64,000 nt of DNA, taken from assembly GCF_002159645.1 (NCBI RefSeq), contig NZ_NFJB01000010.1:44343-108342 (forward strand). Reading direction: 5' to 3'. How positions within the stretch are numbered: position 1 is the stretch's first letter; each line of letters starts with the position of its first letter. The notes beneath the pieces are model-generated. The model searched no databases and had not been told where the DNA came from. It saw nothing but the letters and a program-made list of their open reading frames with translations. Below, piece by piece: positions 28,401 to 36,085 of this stretch. The stretch is from Parabacteroides sp. An277 (GTDB lineage Bacteria > Bacteroidota > Bacteroidia > Bacteroidales > Tannerellaceae). The position numbers were made by a program, and so were the translations under genes.

Positions 28401-28851
28401 GTCCGTTCAGATCGGATACTGTACCAGTTGTCGTCCCTTTTACAATGACGTTTGCACCAATAATAGGCATACCTGTATTATCCAGAATCTGCCCTATCAC
28501 TTTACGGGATTCTTGTTGCGTTTGTGCGGGTTTTTCGTTTGGACGATTAGACAATACCACTTGATGATTATCTTTAATGGTATAGATAATATTGGTTTGT
28601 TTTGTTATTCTTGTCAAAACGACTTCAATATTTTCTTCATTAGCGGTAATAGAAATACGTTTATCTAAATCAGATAAGTTATCGTTGTAGAAGAAGCGAT
28701 AATCACTTACTTCTTCAATCGATTTAATAATTTCACGTACTGATTTGTTACGCTCATTTAATGTAATCTGAGCCCAAATCCCGAATCCTGAGGAAAGGAA
28801 TAAAGCTAATCCCAAGCCACTTTTAACTACTACATGTTTTATCCTACTCAT
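25411..28851 (-). CDS. SusC/RagA TonB-dependent transporter with N-terminal STN signalling domain
   Basis: An 1146-residue outer-membrane transporter. After the signal peptide (ending WAQ, 28) come an STN secretin/TonB short domain (about 30-105), a carboxypeptidase-like beta domain (about 115-200), the plug (about 205-330, including SusC hallmark ELVVIGYGTMKKKDLTGAV) and a 22-strand barrel ending with an aromatic residue (GLDITF). The STN domain shows that it signals across the membrane to a FecR anti-sigma factor, and fecR is indeed 31 bases upstream. Base composition is more A/T-rich than in neighbouring genes, often seen in susC. Confidence 0.96.
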   Translation of the reverse strand: MSRIKHVVVKSGLGLALFLSSGFGIWAQITLNERNKSVREIIKSIEEVSDYRFFYNDNLSDLDKRISITANEENIEVVLTRITKQTNIIYTIKDNHQVVLSNRPNEKPAQTQQESRKVIGQILDNTGMPIIGANVIVKGTTTGTVSDLNGHFSINAESNSVLEISYIGYITQEIKIGNQKNINITLKEDSEQLDELVVIGYGTMKKKDLTGAVASVKMDDTPVSTISTVSHALAGKAAGLQVSTISAQPGGQSTFRIRGAASSDRAGNDPLIIIDGFPVNDTGSLGSGNKYSDGNKDNILGSINPNDIASIEVLKDASSTAIYGARAGNGVIIVTTKRGKTGAAKVSYSGSAAVQDIAKSYEMLDASSFMQATNNYFKELWLHDNKIGIYGGVSLNNPSLPILTLPYTDAQIANPTIDTNWFDEISRLGFQTSHNLSISGGTENTKYLVSGNYFKQDGVIKNNGMERYSLRANLDQTLSKYVKMGINLNISRNDYDNVPLGAGQHENASILVSAAQFNPTLPVRNENGDYTMNTDASFLPNPVSLLDITDKTRKERFLGNVFFEIRPIKDLMIKANFGIDRNYQKRKQYMPTTTLYGQRENGSAYISQADNSDYLMELTANYLKTFGEHDLNILAGHSYQRFDYEMLAGGNNNFLTDGFLYNNLGAGNAPKPTVGSSATISRMASFFGRINYSYKDRYLLTATIRADGSSNFADGHRWGIFPSVALGWRFTEEEFLQPLKNILSYGKLRVSYGETGNSNVGDVAYSYYQVGVNNIFNNTVVNGVYLSQLGNDLVTWETSKEWNIGLDFGFLDNRINVTTEYYHKVISDLLDTQKIPSYNEVNSIIANIGKTQSQGFELTINTSNIRTKDFEWTSDLTFSLYRDKWKERSPSWTPYAYSIYDGWIRYYAGYVSDGLVQPNEEIPHMPGALPGQVKIKDLNGYVYNEDGSIKVDGHGIPLKTGQPDGKLDDADKVIYGSADPGYLFGFNNTLRWKNFDFNIYFYGQFDKLSAGSYKKQWISNNVNDLRRGYNQPTSVWDVYSSDNPNGTLPSYFQKESAYGTGDYYYEKTWFIRCRNITLGYNIPVKTDKHILSNFRVYFDVNNPFIITPYTGLDPETDVSSSASSPSQLQYAYPNVRTYSIGLDITF

Positions 28852-28882
28852 TTTTTCTTGGTATTTGATGTTAATAATTCTG

Positions 28883-29884
28883 TTATCTTCTTGTACTTAG
28901 TATAATCGTATCTCTTTTCGCCTGATAAGTAATCGGCGCCGTGAGGCTTATTAATTCGATGACATTCTCTAAACTATTGTTTTTTATCACACCTGAGAAA
29001 CGATACGATTTGATGTCTTCCGCCTCGAACCTTACTTCTACGTTATAAAGGCGTTTGAACATGACGGCGATTTCTTCCAAAGTTTCACCCGAAAAGGCCA
29101 ATTCTCCGTCGCGCCACATGCAGGTATAGGCAGCATTATCCGGGCGCGTAATTTGCAATGAGCCTTCTTCCTTATTATACACGGCTTGTTGGTCGGGTTT
29201 TAAGATAGCTTCTTGCCCGGCAATGCGGGTACGCACTTTCCCTTCGAGGAGCGTGGCTACCCATGTCTTGTCTTCTTTATAGGCTTTCACGTCGAAACTC
29301 GTACCTAATGCCTCAACCTCTAAGTCTCCGGCCCGTACCACAAAACGCCGATTCTTATCTTTTGCCACTTCGAAGTAGGCTTCCCCTTCCAATTCCACCA
29401 GGCGTTCCTTGTGTCCATATTCCGTGCCATAACGTAATTCCGTATGCGAATTAAGCCACACCCGCGTACCATCCGGAAGTGTAATATTGGCCCGTTGCCC
29501 TCGTTCTGCCGAGACAATAAAATCTTCTTCTCTCGTCTGTTGGGGGAAAGCAGCCCAATATACAGTCAATCCCGCCAATAAACCTACGAGCATAGCTGCC
29601 ACATAACGCCATGTGCCTCTGAAAGACCGGAACGAAATGCGTTTCGCTTTCGGGTGCTCCTCGTACCCCATCTGCTCCTTTATATGCAGAAACATACGGC
29701 ATTGTACCTCCGCTTCCAGTTCTTTCTGCTGACTTACTTCCCACTTTTGTTGGTAATAGATAGCTAAAACCCCCGCCGAAGAAGGTTCTCGAAGCCACGT
29801 CAAAAGCTCTTGCTCTTCTTCAATCGTAGTAGCGCCTTGCATAAAACGCTCCAATACGTCAATATGTCTATCCTGTTTTTCCAT
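28883..29884 (-). CDS. FecR-family anti-sigma factor
   Basis: A 333-residue inner-membrane protein starting MEKQDRHIDVLE; a longer in-frame start at 30028 adds residues without family character and is rejected. Residues 1-90 are the cytoplasmic sigma-binding part, 93-113 the membrane helix, 120-225 the periplasmic FecR domain with LPDGTRVWLNSHTEL, and about 255-330 the DUF4974 domain that contacts the SusC STN domain. It heads the fecR-susC-susD operon. Its usual partner, an ECF sigma gene directly upstream, is missing; the nearest one is at 32207-32809. Confidence 0.93.
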   Translation of the reverse strand: MEKQDRHIDVLERFMQGATTIEEEQELLTWLREPSSAGVLAIYYQQKWEVSQQKELEAEVQCRMFLHIKEQMGYEEHPKAKRISFRSFRGTWRYVAAMLVGLLAGLTVYWAAFPQQTREEDFIVSAERGQRANITLPDGTRVWLNSHTELRYGTEYGHKERLVELEGEAYFEVAKDKNRRFVVRAGDLEVEALGTSFDVKAYKEDKTWVATLLEGKVRTRIAGQEAILKPDQQAVYNKEEGSLQITRPDNAAYTCMWRDGELAFSGETLEEIAVMFKRLYNVEVRFEAEDIKSYRFSGVIKNNSLENVIELISLTAPITYQAKRDTIILSTRR

Positions 29885-30060
29885 GCTTTTATAATGTATA
29901 TCCAGAAAGAAAACAAATCCCTTACAATGTCCTTCTTTTTTTAAACACTTTAACATATAAACTTCCTTTCCCTCTCCTCCCCGTCCAAACTTAAACATCT
30001 GCCTGGGAAAACTTCCCTCCATAGGCATGAAAAGTTCCTTTCTTTCCTATTAAATCTTCA

Positions 30061-30140
30061 AATATCGACGATGTTTATATAAATATCGACGATATTTGTA
30101 TATCTTTAGCCTGAAGATAAAGAAATATCGTCGATACGTA
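30061..30140. repeat. Palindrome array G: four palindromes at exact 21-bp spacing
   Basis: Box 1 (30061-30077), box 2 AAATATCGACGATATTT (30082-30098) and box 4 (30124-30140) share the arm AAATATCG; box 2 is a perfect palindrome with one central base. Box 3 (30102-30120) is a different palindrome, TATCTT/AAGATA. Centres are 30069, 30090, 30111 and 30132, exactly 21 bp apart. It lies in the 434-base divergent region between fecR and the HI0074 gene, where no other gene is seen, and could be an operator. Confidence 0.72.
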
Positions 30141-30282
30141 AAGAATTTCCAACCATTTAAAAAAGAATTCTCGCCGGAATGAAAAAGATTTTTCGGGCGG
30201 CTTTTCCCGTTTTCTTAGCCATTTTGTAAAGTCAATGCACCAAATATTCGCAAAAAACCTGCCCAAATGCCATCTTGTTTTG

Positions 30283-30290
30283 TACATTTG
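30283..30290 (+). promoter_or_regulatory. Candidate -7 box for the HI0074/HI0073 pair
   Basis: TACATTTG matches TAnnTTTG 28 bases before the ATG at 30319. A -33 element is not clear. Confidence 0.4.
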
Positions 30291-30318
30291 CAAGCATGAA
30301 ACATAAAATAAACGGAGA

Positions 30319-30774
30319 ATGGTAGAACTAATGGAAGAAGAAGTCGCCCAAGAGTTGGACGAACGTTGGCGGCAACGATTCGAGACGTACAAGCGGGCTT
30401 TCAATCGGCTAACCGAAGCCACCGAAATCGTACGAAACGAGCCAGACCATTTCTTGCTACGTGCCGGGCTCATCCAAACGTTTGAATATACGTTTGAATT
30501 GGCATGGAACACATTAAAAGATTATATGGAAAGCGAAGGAATCCATACGCCTACGCCGAAGTATACGCTTCGGAAGGCGTTCCAATGCGGATATCTTCAA
30601 GACGGGAAACTATGGCTCAAAGCGTTGAACGACCGTAACATGATGTCCCATTCCTATTACGAGGAAATAGCAAATACCGTGGTGATAAATATTTTAGACA
30701 AATACTATTCACTATTTAAACAACTTACAGAATGGCTGGACGCAGAAAAAGAAAACTCAGCGACACCGGGTTGA
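30319..30774 (+). CDS. HI0074-family HEPN protein (nucleotidyltransferase substrate-binding; putative toxin)
   Basis: A 151-residue helical protein of the HI0074 family. The segment DRNMMSHSYYEE gives the HEPN motif RX4H (Arg106 to His111), the likely ribonuclease site of HepT-like toxins. It overlaps the nucleotidyltransferase gene by 43 bases, as in known HEPN-MNT pairs, where the MNT protein neutralises the HEPN toxin by AMP transfer. A second Met at codon 5 is a possible start. The function in this strain as a toxin is inferred from family. Confidence 0.85.
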   Translation: MVELMEEEVAQELDERWRQRFETYKRAFNRLTEATEIVRNEPDHFLLRAGLIQTFEYTFELAWNTLKDYMESEGIHTPTPKYTLRKAFQCGYLQDGKLWLKALNDRNMMSHSYYEEIANTVVINILDKYYSLFKQLTEWLDAEKENSATPG

Positions 30775-31088
30775 CCGAAGACACCATCGAAGAGATTCGC
30801 CGCCTCCTGGGATGTTTTCTCCATATCGAAGAGGCTTTTGTTTTCGGCTCACGGGCAAAAGGAACTTATTACACCGGATCGGATATCGATATTGCCGTAC
30901 GGGGTAAAGAGATTAATGACAACGACGTGGCAGCACTTTGGGCGGTGTTCGACGGTTCCCTGATTCCTTATTTTGTAGACATTGTCGATTATGAACACAT
31001 CTTGGATTGCGGATTGAAGCAACACATCGACCGCGTGGCTATCCTTATTTACAAAAAAGAGAAAGCCCAAACGGGGAAAGTCCGGTGA
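30732..31088 (+). CDS. HI0073-family minimal nucleotidyltransferase (MNT; putative antitoxin)
   Basis: A 118-residue minimal nucleotidyltransferase. VFGSRAKGTYYTGSDIDIAV contains the GSRAKG signature (Gly39, Ser40) and two metal-binding Asp residues (51, 53); a third Asp in FVDIVDY completes the triad. It overlaps the HEPN gene and would modify or hold that partner. The pair stands on the strand opposite to the flanking sigma/EEP and fecR-sus genes, splitting a module usually contiguous. Confidence 0.87.
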   Translation: MAGRRKRKLSDTGLTEDTIEEIRRLLGCFLHIEEAFVFGSRAKGTYYTGSDIDIAVRGKEINDNDVAALWAVFDGSLIPYFVDIVDYEHILDCGLKQHIDRVAILIYKKEKAQTGKVR

Positions 31089-31141
31089 AACTGAAAGATT
31101 TCGCCTCACTCGGCTTTTCCCGCATAGCTACTCATTCGTGA

Positions 31142-32170
31142 TTATTCCCACGCAAATGTGACTAACAAGCCTTTATGGTCTGTAGGCCAAACGCCTAAGG
31201 GAAGGAGAAACTTATCTTGCGTCTCGCTGGGCACGCGCTTGCTATAGGCAATGCTTCCTTCATGTCCGAAGATAATGGCATCCTTTAAACGCAAACCTTC
31301 GTATGGCGCATAAAAGATATAATCAATGCGTTCGCGCTCATCAGATTTAGGAGTCCATGTAAGACGTTCGATTTCCTTGGCTGGATTATCGTCGGGAAAC
31401 GTGATGCCCGGATGTGTCACCGGATTGGGATAAAGCGTACGGTAAGTATCTATGAAACCGGCTTTCTCTAAAAGCGTCGTCACGGTCCAAGGGATGACTA
31501 ACCCATTATGCGCATAAAGGTCTTTCGTCTCTTCCGTCCAATCCAAGTGCGAAGGCTCATTGAAGTCGCCTCCTAAAATCACAACATAACCTGCCTCACG
31601 GTCCTTCTGGGCAGCTTCGATAAAGAGACGGATGGCATCATCGCGGAGGGAAGCATCGTTCACCTTCAGTACCTCTTCGACGCTTGTTGGAATAGGGATT
31701 TCCTCCCACGTCGAACCGTCATAACCTCGTACATTATAATAAGCATCGTTCAGGTAATCGAGATGCGCTGTATAAACCGCAACTTTCCGCCCGTGGACTT
31801 CCGTCAGCATCCGGTAAATGCTCCCATGGTCATCCTTTTCAGGAAAAACAGTAGTAGAATCCGTAATAGGATAGCGACTCAATAACCCCGAATCATACGA
31901 ATAAAACGAATAATACGTCTCACCCCGTGCTTTAAGTGAAGCCGTAAGCCGAGCCGTAAAATTGGTGTCATGGTAATTACGCACTTCGCTCAAGGTTACG
32001 AAATCCGGCTTCAGGCGGACGATTTCATCCACAATAGCCTCATAACCGCCGGGTACAACCGTTCCTTCTTGCCAAATGTTCCATTGCAACACCGTAAACT
32101 CTTTCTCTCCTCCTGCTTTCGCCAGCCCCACACAAGCGACGAAGCATAATAACATCAAAATCCTTTTCAT
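31142..32170 (-). CDS. Secreted endonuclease/exonuclease/phosphatase (EEP) family protein
   Basis: A 342-residue exported protein starting MKRILMLLCF (an upstream in-frame Met at 32197 is less likely) with a signal peptide ending AKAG. The EEP fold is shown by VLQWNIWQEG, the GGDFNEPSHLDW motif, an ERIDYIFY segment and a final TDHKGLLVTF His. Members cleave phosphodiesters in nucleic acids, sphingomyelin or phosphoinositides; a secreted one is more likely to act on lipids, extracellular DNA or phosphorylated glycans. It follows the ECF sigma gene directly. Confidence 0.85.
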   Translation of the reverse strand: MKRILMLLCFVACVGLAKAGGEKEFTVLQWNIWQEGTVVPGGYEAIVDEIVRLKPDFVTLSEVRNYHDTNFTARLTASLKARGETYYSFYSYDSGLLSRYPITDSTTVFPEKDDHGSIYRMLTEVHGRKVAVYTAHLDYLNDAYYNVRGYDGSTWEEIPIPTSVEEVLKVNDASLRDDAIRLFIEAAQKDREAGYVVILGGDFNEPSHLDWTEETKDLYAHNGLVIPWTVTTLLEKAGFIDTYRTLYPNPVTHPGITFPDDNPAKEIERLTWTPKSDERERIDYIFYAPYEGLRLKDAIIFGHEGSIAYSKRVPSETQDKFLLPLGVWPTDHKGLLVTFAWE

Positions 32171-32206
32171 TCCTATTTTTACTCTATAGTTTAACAAATC
32201 TGTTTT

Positions 32207-32809
32207 TCAATTCCATTTTCCCATCGCGCCATACAAAAGGATAAGAACGAGGAAAGAACTTTTGTGTAACTCCTCCCGTAAAAAACGGAGCGCGCGATAG
32301 AGCTGCGTCTCAACTGTCTTTTCCGAAATATGTAACCGCTCGGCAATCTCTTTATGCGAAAGATGTTCTTCACGGCTTAGACGAAATATTTCCCGACGCG
32401 CTACAGGCAATCTATCTACTAATTGCTGAATATATTCACGCAACGAGTCAGCCTCCAATTTGTCTTCTAACGCAACTTCGTCGGTAAACGAAGCGGCTTC
32501 GGCTAAGTCAGAAAGCGACGCGACAAGCATCCGTTCGCTTTCTTTATACGCCAAATGTCGTGCAATCGTGAAAAGATACGCCTCGAAAGGTTGCGCGGGA
32601 TCAATCATTTCTCGCCGCTCCCAAATCTTGAGGAAAACCGTCTGCGTCAAGTCTTCCGCCAATAGTTTGTCGCATAATAATGAATAGACGAAATGATATA
32701 CCCGCGGATTATATTCCCAGAATATCACCTCGAATGCATGGACGTCACCTTGTTTTAAGCGGGTCAACGTCTCAAAATCTATCTTTGCAGAAGTTACAAA
32801 ATTTGACAT
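32207..32809 (-). CDS. ECF-type RNA polymerase sigma-70 factor
   Basis: About 200 residues starting MSNFVTSAKIDF; a start 12 bases upstream is also possible. Region 2 (FEVIFWEYNPRVYHFVYSLL, DLTQTVFLKIWERR) and region 4 (LPVARREIFRLSREEHLSHKEIAERL) are intact. It is of the Bacteroidetes type that pairs with FecR. It is followed by the EEP gene rather than by fecR; the fecR-susC operon starts 2.3 kb further on the same strand. I infer that this sigma drives that locus. Confidence 0.92.
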   Translation of the reverse strand: MSNFVTSAKIDFETLTRLKQGDVHAFEVIFWEYNPRVYHFVYSLLCDKLLAEDLTQTVFLKIWERREMIDPAQPFEAYLFTIARHLAYKESERMLVASLSDLAEAASFTDEVALEDKLEADSLREYIQQLVDRLPVARREIFRLSREEHLSHKEIAERLHISEKTVETQLYRALRFLREELHKSSFLVLILLYGAMGKWN

Positions 32810-32981
32810 AAAACGTTCCATTATCTACTAAAATGCCGTAAAGATGGCAAAAAAGGAGACAACAGGCAAATTTTCATCGAAATTAAATAGCTTAAAAAAG
32901 GAATATTCCCTATTTTTGCCGACGGTAAAGGAATTTACCACATGAGAAGAATAACGTTTTCGTTTTTTAATCGTGCTAATT

Positions 32982-33209
32982 ATGAATGTACAGAGTATTA
33001 AAGATAGCGCAGATAAAATCTGGAAACTCCTTCATGGAGAGAACCGGAAATGGGAATACCAAGAAATAAAGGAGGCATGCAAATTGTCCGACCGTGACCT
33101 AAATGCCGCCATGGGATGGCTCGCCAGCGAAGGTAAGATTCAATTCGAGTCCACGCGCGTCGGCGACCATGAGATTTTATACATTGAACTTAACTTTTAT
33201 ATCGGATAA
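32982..33209 (+). CDS. DUF2582 winged-helix protein, copy 1
   Basis: A 75-residue winged helix-turn-helix protein of the DUF2582 family (PF10771) with KWEYQEIKEACKLSDRDLNAA. The ATG at 32982 is preferred over an in-frame GTG at 32973. A TATTTTTG box at 32911-32918 may be its -7 element. The stop and the next gene's ATG share one base (TAATG), so translation of the pair is linked. It is clearly related to the following gene, a tandem duplicate. DNA binding is inferred from the fold. Confidence 0.85.
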   Translation: MNVQSIKDSADKIWKLLHGENRKWEYQEIKEACKLSDRDLNAAMGWLASEGKIQFESTRVGDHEILYIELNFYIG

Positions 33210-33439
33210 TGCGTATGAATAAACAAACTATCGGCATGAACGCCGGCATCCTTTGGAACCTGCTCAGCCAACAAGAGCGCTGGGAATACAACGAGTTGAA
33301 AGCACGCTCCGGATTGCACGACCGCGACCTCAACGCAGCCATCGGTTGGCTTGCCCGCGAAGATAAAATCCAATTCGAAACGGATGAAACCACTCATCGC
33401 GAGTATCTTTACTTGGCTGTTAATTATTATATAGGATAA
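33209..33439 (+). CDS. DUF2582 winged-helix protein, copy 2
   Basis: A 76-residue paralogue of the preceding gene, sharing RWEYNELKARSGLHDRDLNAA and the WLAREDKIQFE segment. In-frame ATG codons at 33209 and 33215 are both possible starts. Both copies keep the full wing and end in YYIG/FYIG. It is followed by a strong hairpin. Confidence 0.85.
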   Translation: MRMNKQTIGMNAGILWNLLSQQERWEYNELKARSGLHDRDLNAAIGWLAREDKIQFETDETTHREYLYLAVNYYIG

Positions 33440-33447
33440 TCTAAAAA

Positions 33448-33505
33448 ATACGAGACAAAAAAGATGGGGAATTTTTCCTTCTCCCCATCTTTGATATTCT
33501 CGTAT
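33448..33505. terminator. Bidirectional terminator between convergent genes
   Basis: AAAGATGGGGA pairs with TCCCCATCTTT (about 33459-33492), and outer ACGAGA pairs with TCTCGT. It separates the convergent DUF2582 genes and the outer-membrane protein gene and has A/T runs on both sides. Confidence 0.75.
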
Positions 33506-33508
33506 TCA

Positions 33509-34129
33509 TCAGAAGCAAATGCCCACACGGAAACCAAGGTTGTTACGTCCGTTCTCTTCGTAATTTAAGAGATTCGTCTGGTTCGTGGCATAGCTGTAGT
33601 AGACGGCGATATGGAATCCATAGCGATGGTATCGCTTTGGATTAATGTTCATACCGACTTCCGGCGAGACATAAAATCCCCACGGACGTTCGTAGTAGCC
33701 CGTCGTATTGAGATAAGTTGTATTTTGTGCATACATCGCACCTATTTTCCCGCCTACATACGGACGAACATAACCATTATCATATAAATAATAACGACCG
33801 AAGGCGCCAAATGGCACTTGGAAGGCAGAATGCTGCTGATCGGTCGTTAAGGCTTCCGTGGGCGAAAGTGAAATCGTCTCGCGTCCCACGTAGCGATGGT
33901 TCGTATGGAATGAAGCAAACAATCCGGCCGTCCATTCCGGTGTAATCTCATAACCGGCATCGAGGTTCATGCCCCAACCACTTATCTTGTTGGCGAAATC
34001 CGTCCCAATGGGCGCATTCATCTGCCAGTCGAGGCTGAAACTCAAATCATCAGCAAACGAACGGGCCTCTCCTTTCACACTGATTCCCAAACAACACACT
34101 ATCATCAAACTATACAGTATCTTTTTCAT
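33509..34129 (-). CDS. Outer-membrane beta-barrel protein, unknown
   Basis: About 206 residues starting MKKILYSLMIVCCLG with a signal peptide ending EARS. The body alternates polar and aromatic residues typical of an eight-stranded barrel, with YVRPYVGGKIGAMYA and a terminal GFRVGICF that ends in Phe, as outer-membrane proteins do. Role unknown. It is the last of three envelope genes on this strand. Confidence 0.75.
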   Translation of the reverse strand: MKKILYSLMIVCCLGISVKGEARSFADDLSFSLDWQMNAPIGTDFANKISGWGMNLDAGYEITPEWTAGLFASFHTNHRYVGRETISLSPTEALTTDQQHSAFQVPFGAFGRYYLYDNGYVRPYVGGKIGAMYAQNTTYLNTTGYYERPWGFYVSPEVGMNINPKRYHRYGFHIAVYYSYATNQTNLLNYEENGRNNLGFRVGICF

Positions 34130-34133
34130 CTCG

Positions 34134-34793
34134 TTATTCTCCTTCATTTATATGGCGGTTAATATAAGGCGATTGATTAAAGGATTGCGCAATGGCTCGT
34201 TGCACCAACATCATGTCGACGCGCGTATTCCCGGCAATCATACCCTCGCTACTGGCCAACCAAACGATTGGCAGGCGAGACGCGTTTGCCTCGTTATCGG
34301 CCGTACGCAAGTCTACCATCTCAAGGACGATATTTCCCGTATTGTATTGATACGTAATTGGGAAAGGATAATACCATCCGCCACCCCAATAGGGTCCCCA
34401 ATAGTACGGATCCCACCAGCCATCCCAATAACCGCCCGTGAAACCGACCATATTCACCGTATTCTCCAAGTAAGTCACCTGGATGCCCAAGTCGGCATCC
34501 CTTTTCTCCGTGCTGCGCGTATAGCCCCGGTCGTCCATTGTGCGTTCCACTTGCGCGAGGAGCGCGTCGGCGTTCTCATCCGACCAATACGCGGCTTGCA
34601 TTCCCTGTCCGGCCGTCAGAATACTGTCCGGCAAATAATAAGTCGACGCATTCGCGAAGTCCGTCTCCGCGTCGTATTGCGTATAGACTACAAAATCGCC
34701 ATCCATCTCGCCAAGATCCGGGTCTTTCTCGCAACTGCTCAGCAAGGCTACCCCTGCGAGCATGGCATACATTCCAATCTTTTTCATTGTCAT
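34134..34793 (-). CDS. DUF4136 lipoprotein
   Basis: A 219-residue lipoprotein (lipobox LLSSC) of the DUF4136 family: VVYTQYDAETDFANASTYY near the start and the Trp/Tyr/Gly-rich insert around residues 130-150 are typical. The protein sits in the envelope, function unknown. It lies 4 bases upstream of the barrel gene start and 15 bases after the DUF4251 gene, so the three probably form one operon. Confidence 0.82.
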   Translation of the reverse strand: MTMKKIGMYAMLAGVALLSSCEKDPDLGEMDGDFVVYTQYDAETDFANASTYYLPDSILTAGQGMQAAYWSDENADALLAQVERTMDDRGYTRSTEKRDADLGIQVTYLENTVNMVGFTGGYWDGWWDPYYWGPYWGGGWYYPFPITYQYNTGNIVLEMVDLRTADNEANASRLPIVWLASSEGMIAGNTRVDMMLVQRAIAQSFNQSPYINRHINEGE

Positions 34794-34808
34794 TTTCCTT
34801 TCTTTATT

Positions 34809-35375
34809 TTATAGCGCTGAACCTTTAAACACATTACTATGTGACAAAGGCAAGACATGTCCGCTTAATTGCAACTCGTTTGAATTGAAAGTCGGGCGAA
34901 TAGACAGCTGCGCCGTACTACTTCCTTGCGGAAGCGAGATATCAATATCCGCCGAGATACCCGTTCCCGTCACATGAAAGGAAATGTACAGCGTCCCACG
35001 CTTACCGACCTTCTGCTTAAAGTTAGTCACATTTCCGTCCAACGTAATACCGCCCAAACCGTTTGGCCCGCCTACCGGAATATTGAAAGCTACCTGCACA
35101 GTTGCCTTATCGCCCTCCATCGCAACGAAATTCGTGTTGGGATTCACATAGGCCGTCGTCCCGTATTTAAACATAACACGATCGGCTTCCAACACAAACT
35201 GACGCGCTTCAATGGCCTTTTGCGCTTGTTCAAAATAGACAGAATCAAGAGCCGCCTGTTCTACCCGCATTTGTTCTTTCACTTTTGCCCTTTCCGAAGC
35301 CACATTTTGTGCGGCTACATAACTTAAACTAAGGAACAGGGCTATTCCTATTAAAAAAATCCTTTTCATTGTCAT
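34809..35375 (-). CDS. DUF4251 periplasmic protein
   Basis: About 188 residues starting MTMKRIFLIGIALF; an ORF start at 35444 would place residues before the signal peptide and is rejected. The signal peptide ends VAAQN. A helix (RAKVKEQMRVEQAALDSV) is followed by a beta domain with YGTTAYVNPNTNFVAMEGDKA, as in DUF4251 proteins. Function unknown; first gene of the three-gene envelope operon. Confidence 0.8.
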   Translation of the reverse strand: MTMKRIFLIGIALFLSLSYVAAQNVASERAKVKEQMRVEQAALDSVYFEQAQKAIEARQFVLEADRVMFKYGTTAYVNPNTNFVAMEGDKATVQVAFNIPVGGPNGLGGITLDGNVTNFKQKVGKRGTLYISFHVTGTGISADIDISLPQGSSTAQLSIRPTFNSNELQLSGHVLPLSHSNVFKGSAL

Positions 35376-35720
35376 ACTCATTCTAATTTGAAACTTTATC
35401 TCTTCAGACGTAAATAAGACAAATTCGCTGCCATTATAGTTCATCTTTTCCGCAGGATATATGCATAATTAACGCAAGGCATCAGGTTTTTAAGTTAATG
35501 GGGAAAGAATCCCCACTCCACATTCATGAACTTTCTCGATTATCGTTATAAATCCCATCATCCACACCGTCATTTCCGCATTCCACGCCGTGGATTTCAA
35601 CTATTATTATAATGTAATAAGGGCACCTGGAATTCTAAAATCTGCCGCCTAAACATAAACAACATGCTGCAGTTTATAGTATGAACCATTCATACTCATT
35701 TGCATTAATAGATTATTTTC
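35376..35720. other. Intergenic stretch with no recognisable feature
   Basis: Between the DUF4251 start and the inverted-repeat element I see no gene or clear promoter pair. The sequence is A/T-rich. Confidence 0.5.
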
Positions 35721-36067
35721 TGTTCTTTTCTCTTGAAAGAAAAGAACCAAAAGTTCAAGGCTGCGTCTGCTGGGCTACTCGCTTTCTGCACTCCGCTATT
35801 CGCGCCGCTTCGTTCCGCTCGCTCGCTTCACGCCCACCAGACAGAGACCGGTTCAATGGACAATTGACAATTGTCAATTGTTGATTGTCAATTGGATTGG
35901 CCTAACGGAAGCGGCGTAAAAGCAAATTCCGAGACGGAGCGAAAAGAAATCTCGGTTGTTTGAGCTGAAGGCGAGTTTTTCCGAGATTTCCGCTCCGCAC
36001 CGCGATTTGTAGCCGCTGGAGTGTAAGCCTTGATTTTTTGGTTCTTTTTCATCAAGGAAAAAGAACG
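35721..36067. mobile_element. 347-bp non-coding element with about 47-bp inverted ends
   Basis: The left end (35721-35767) and the reverse complement of the right end (36021-36067) match at roughly 80%, sharing GTTCTTTT, AAAAGAACCAAAA and TCAAGGCT. Each end is itself a hairpin. Inside lies CAATTGACAATTGTCAATTG (35861-35880), a perfect 20-base palindrome, and a nested inverted repeat at 35935-35998 (CGGAGCG/CGCTCCG, ATCTCGG/CCGAGAT). No protein is encoded. It looks like a MITE-type or structured intergenic repeat; no target duplication was found. Confidence 0.6.
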
Positions 36068-36085
36068 AAGAGATAAATCTAATAT

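Noticed and set aside
29885..30028. N-terminal extension of FecR
   Set aside because: The added 48 residues have no FecR character; the ATG at 29884 gives a normal FecR.
35681..35884. 67-codon ORF in the inverted-repeat element
   Set aside because: It falls in the hairpin ends and the low-complexity part of the element, with no family character.
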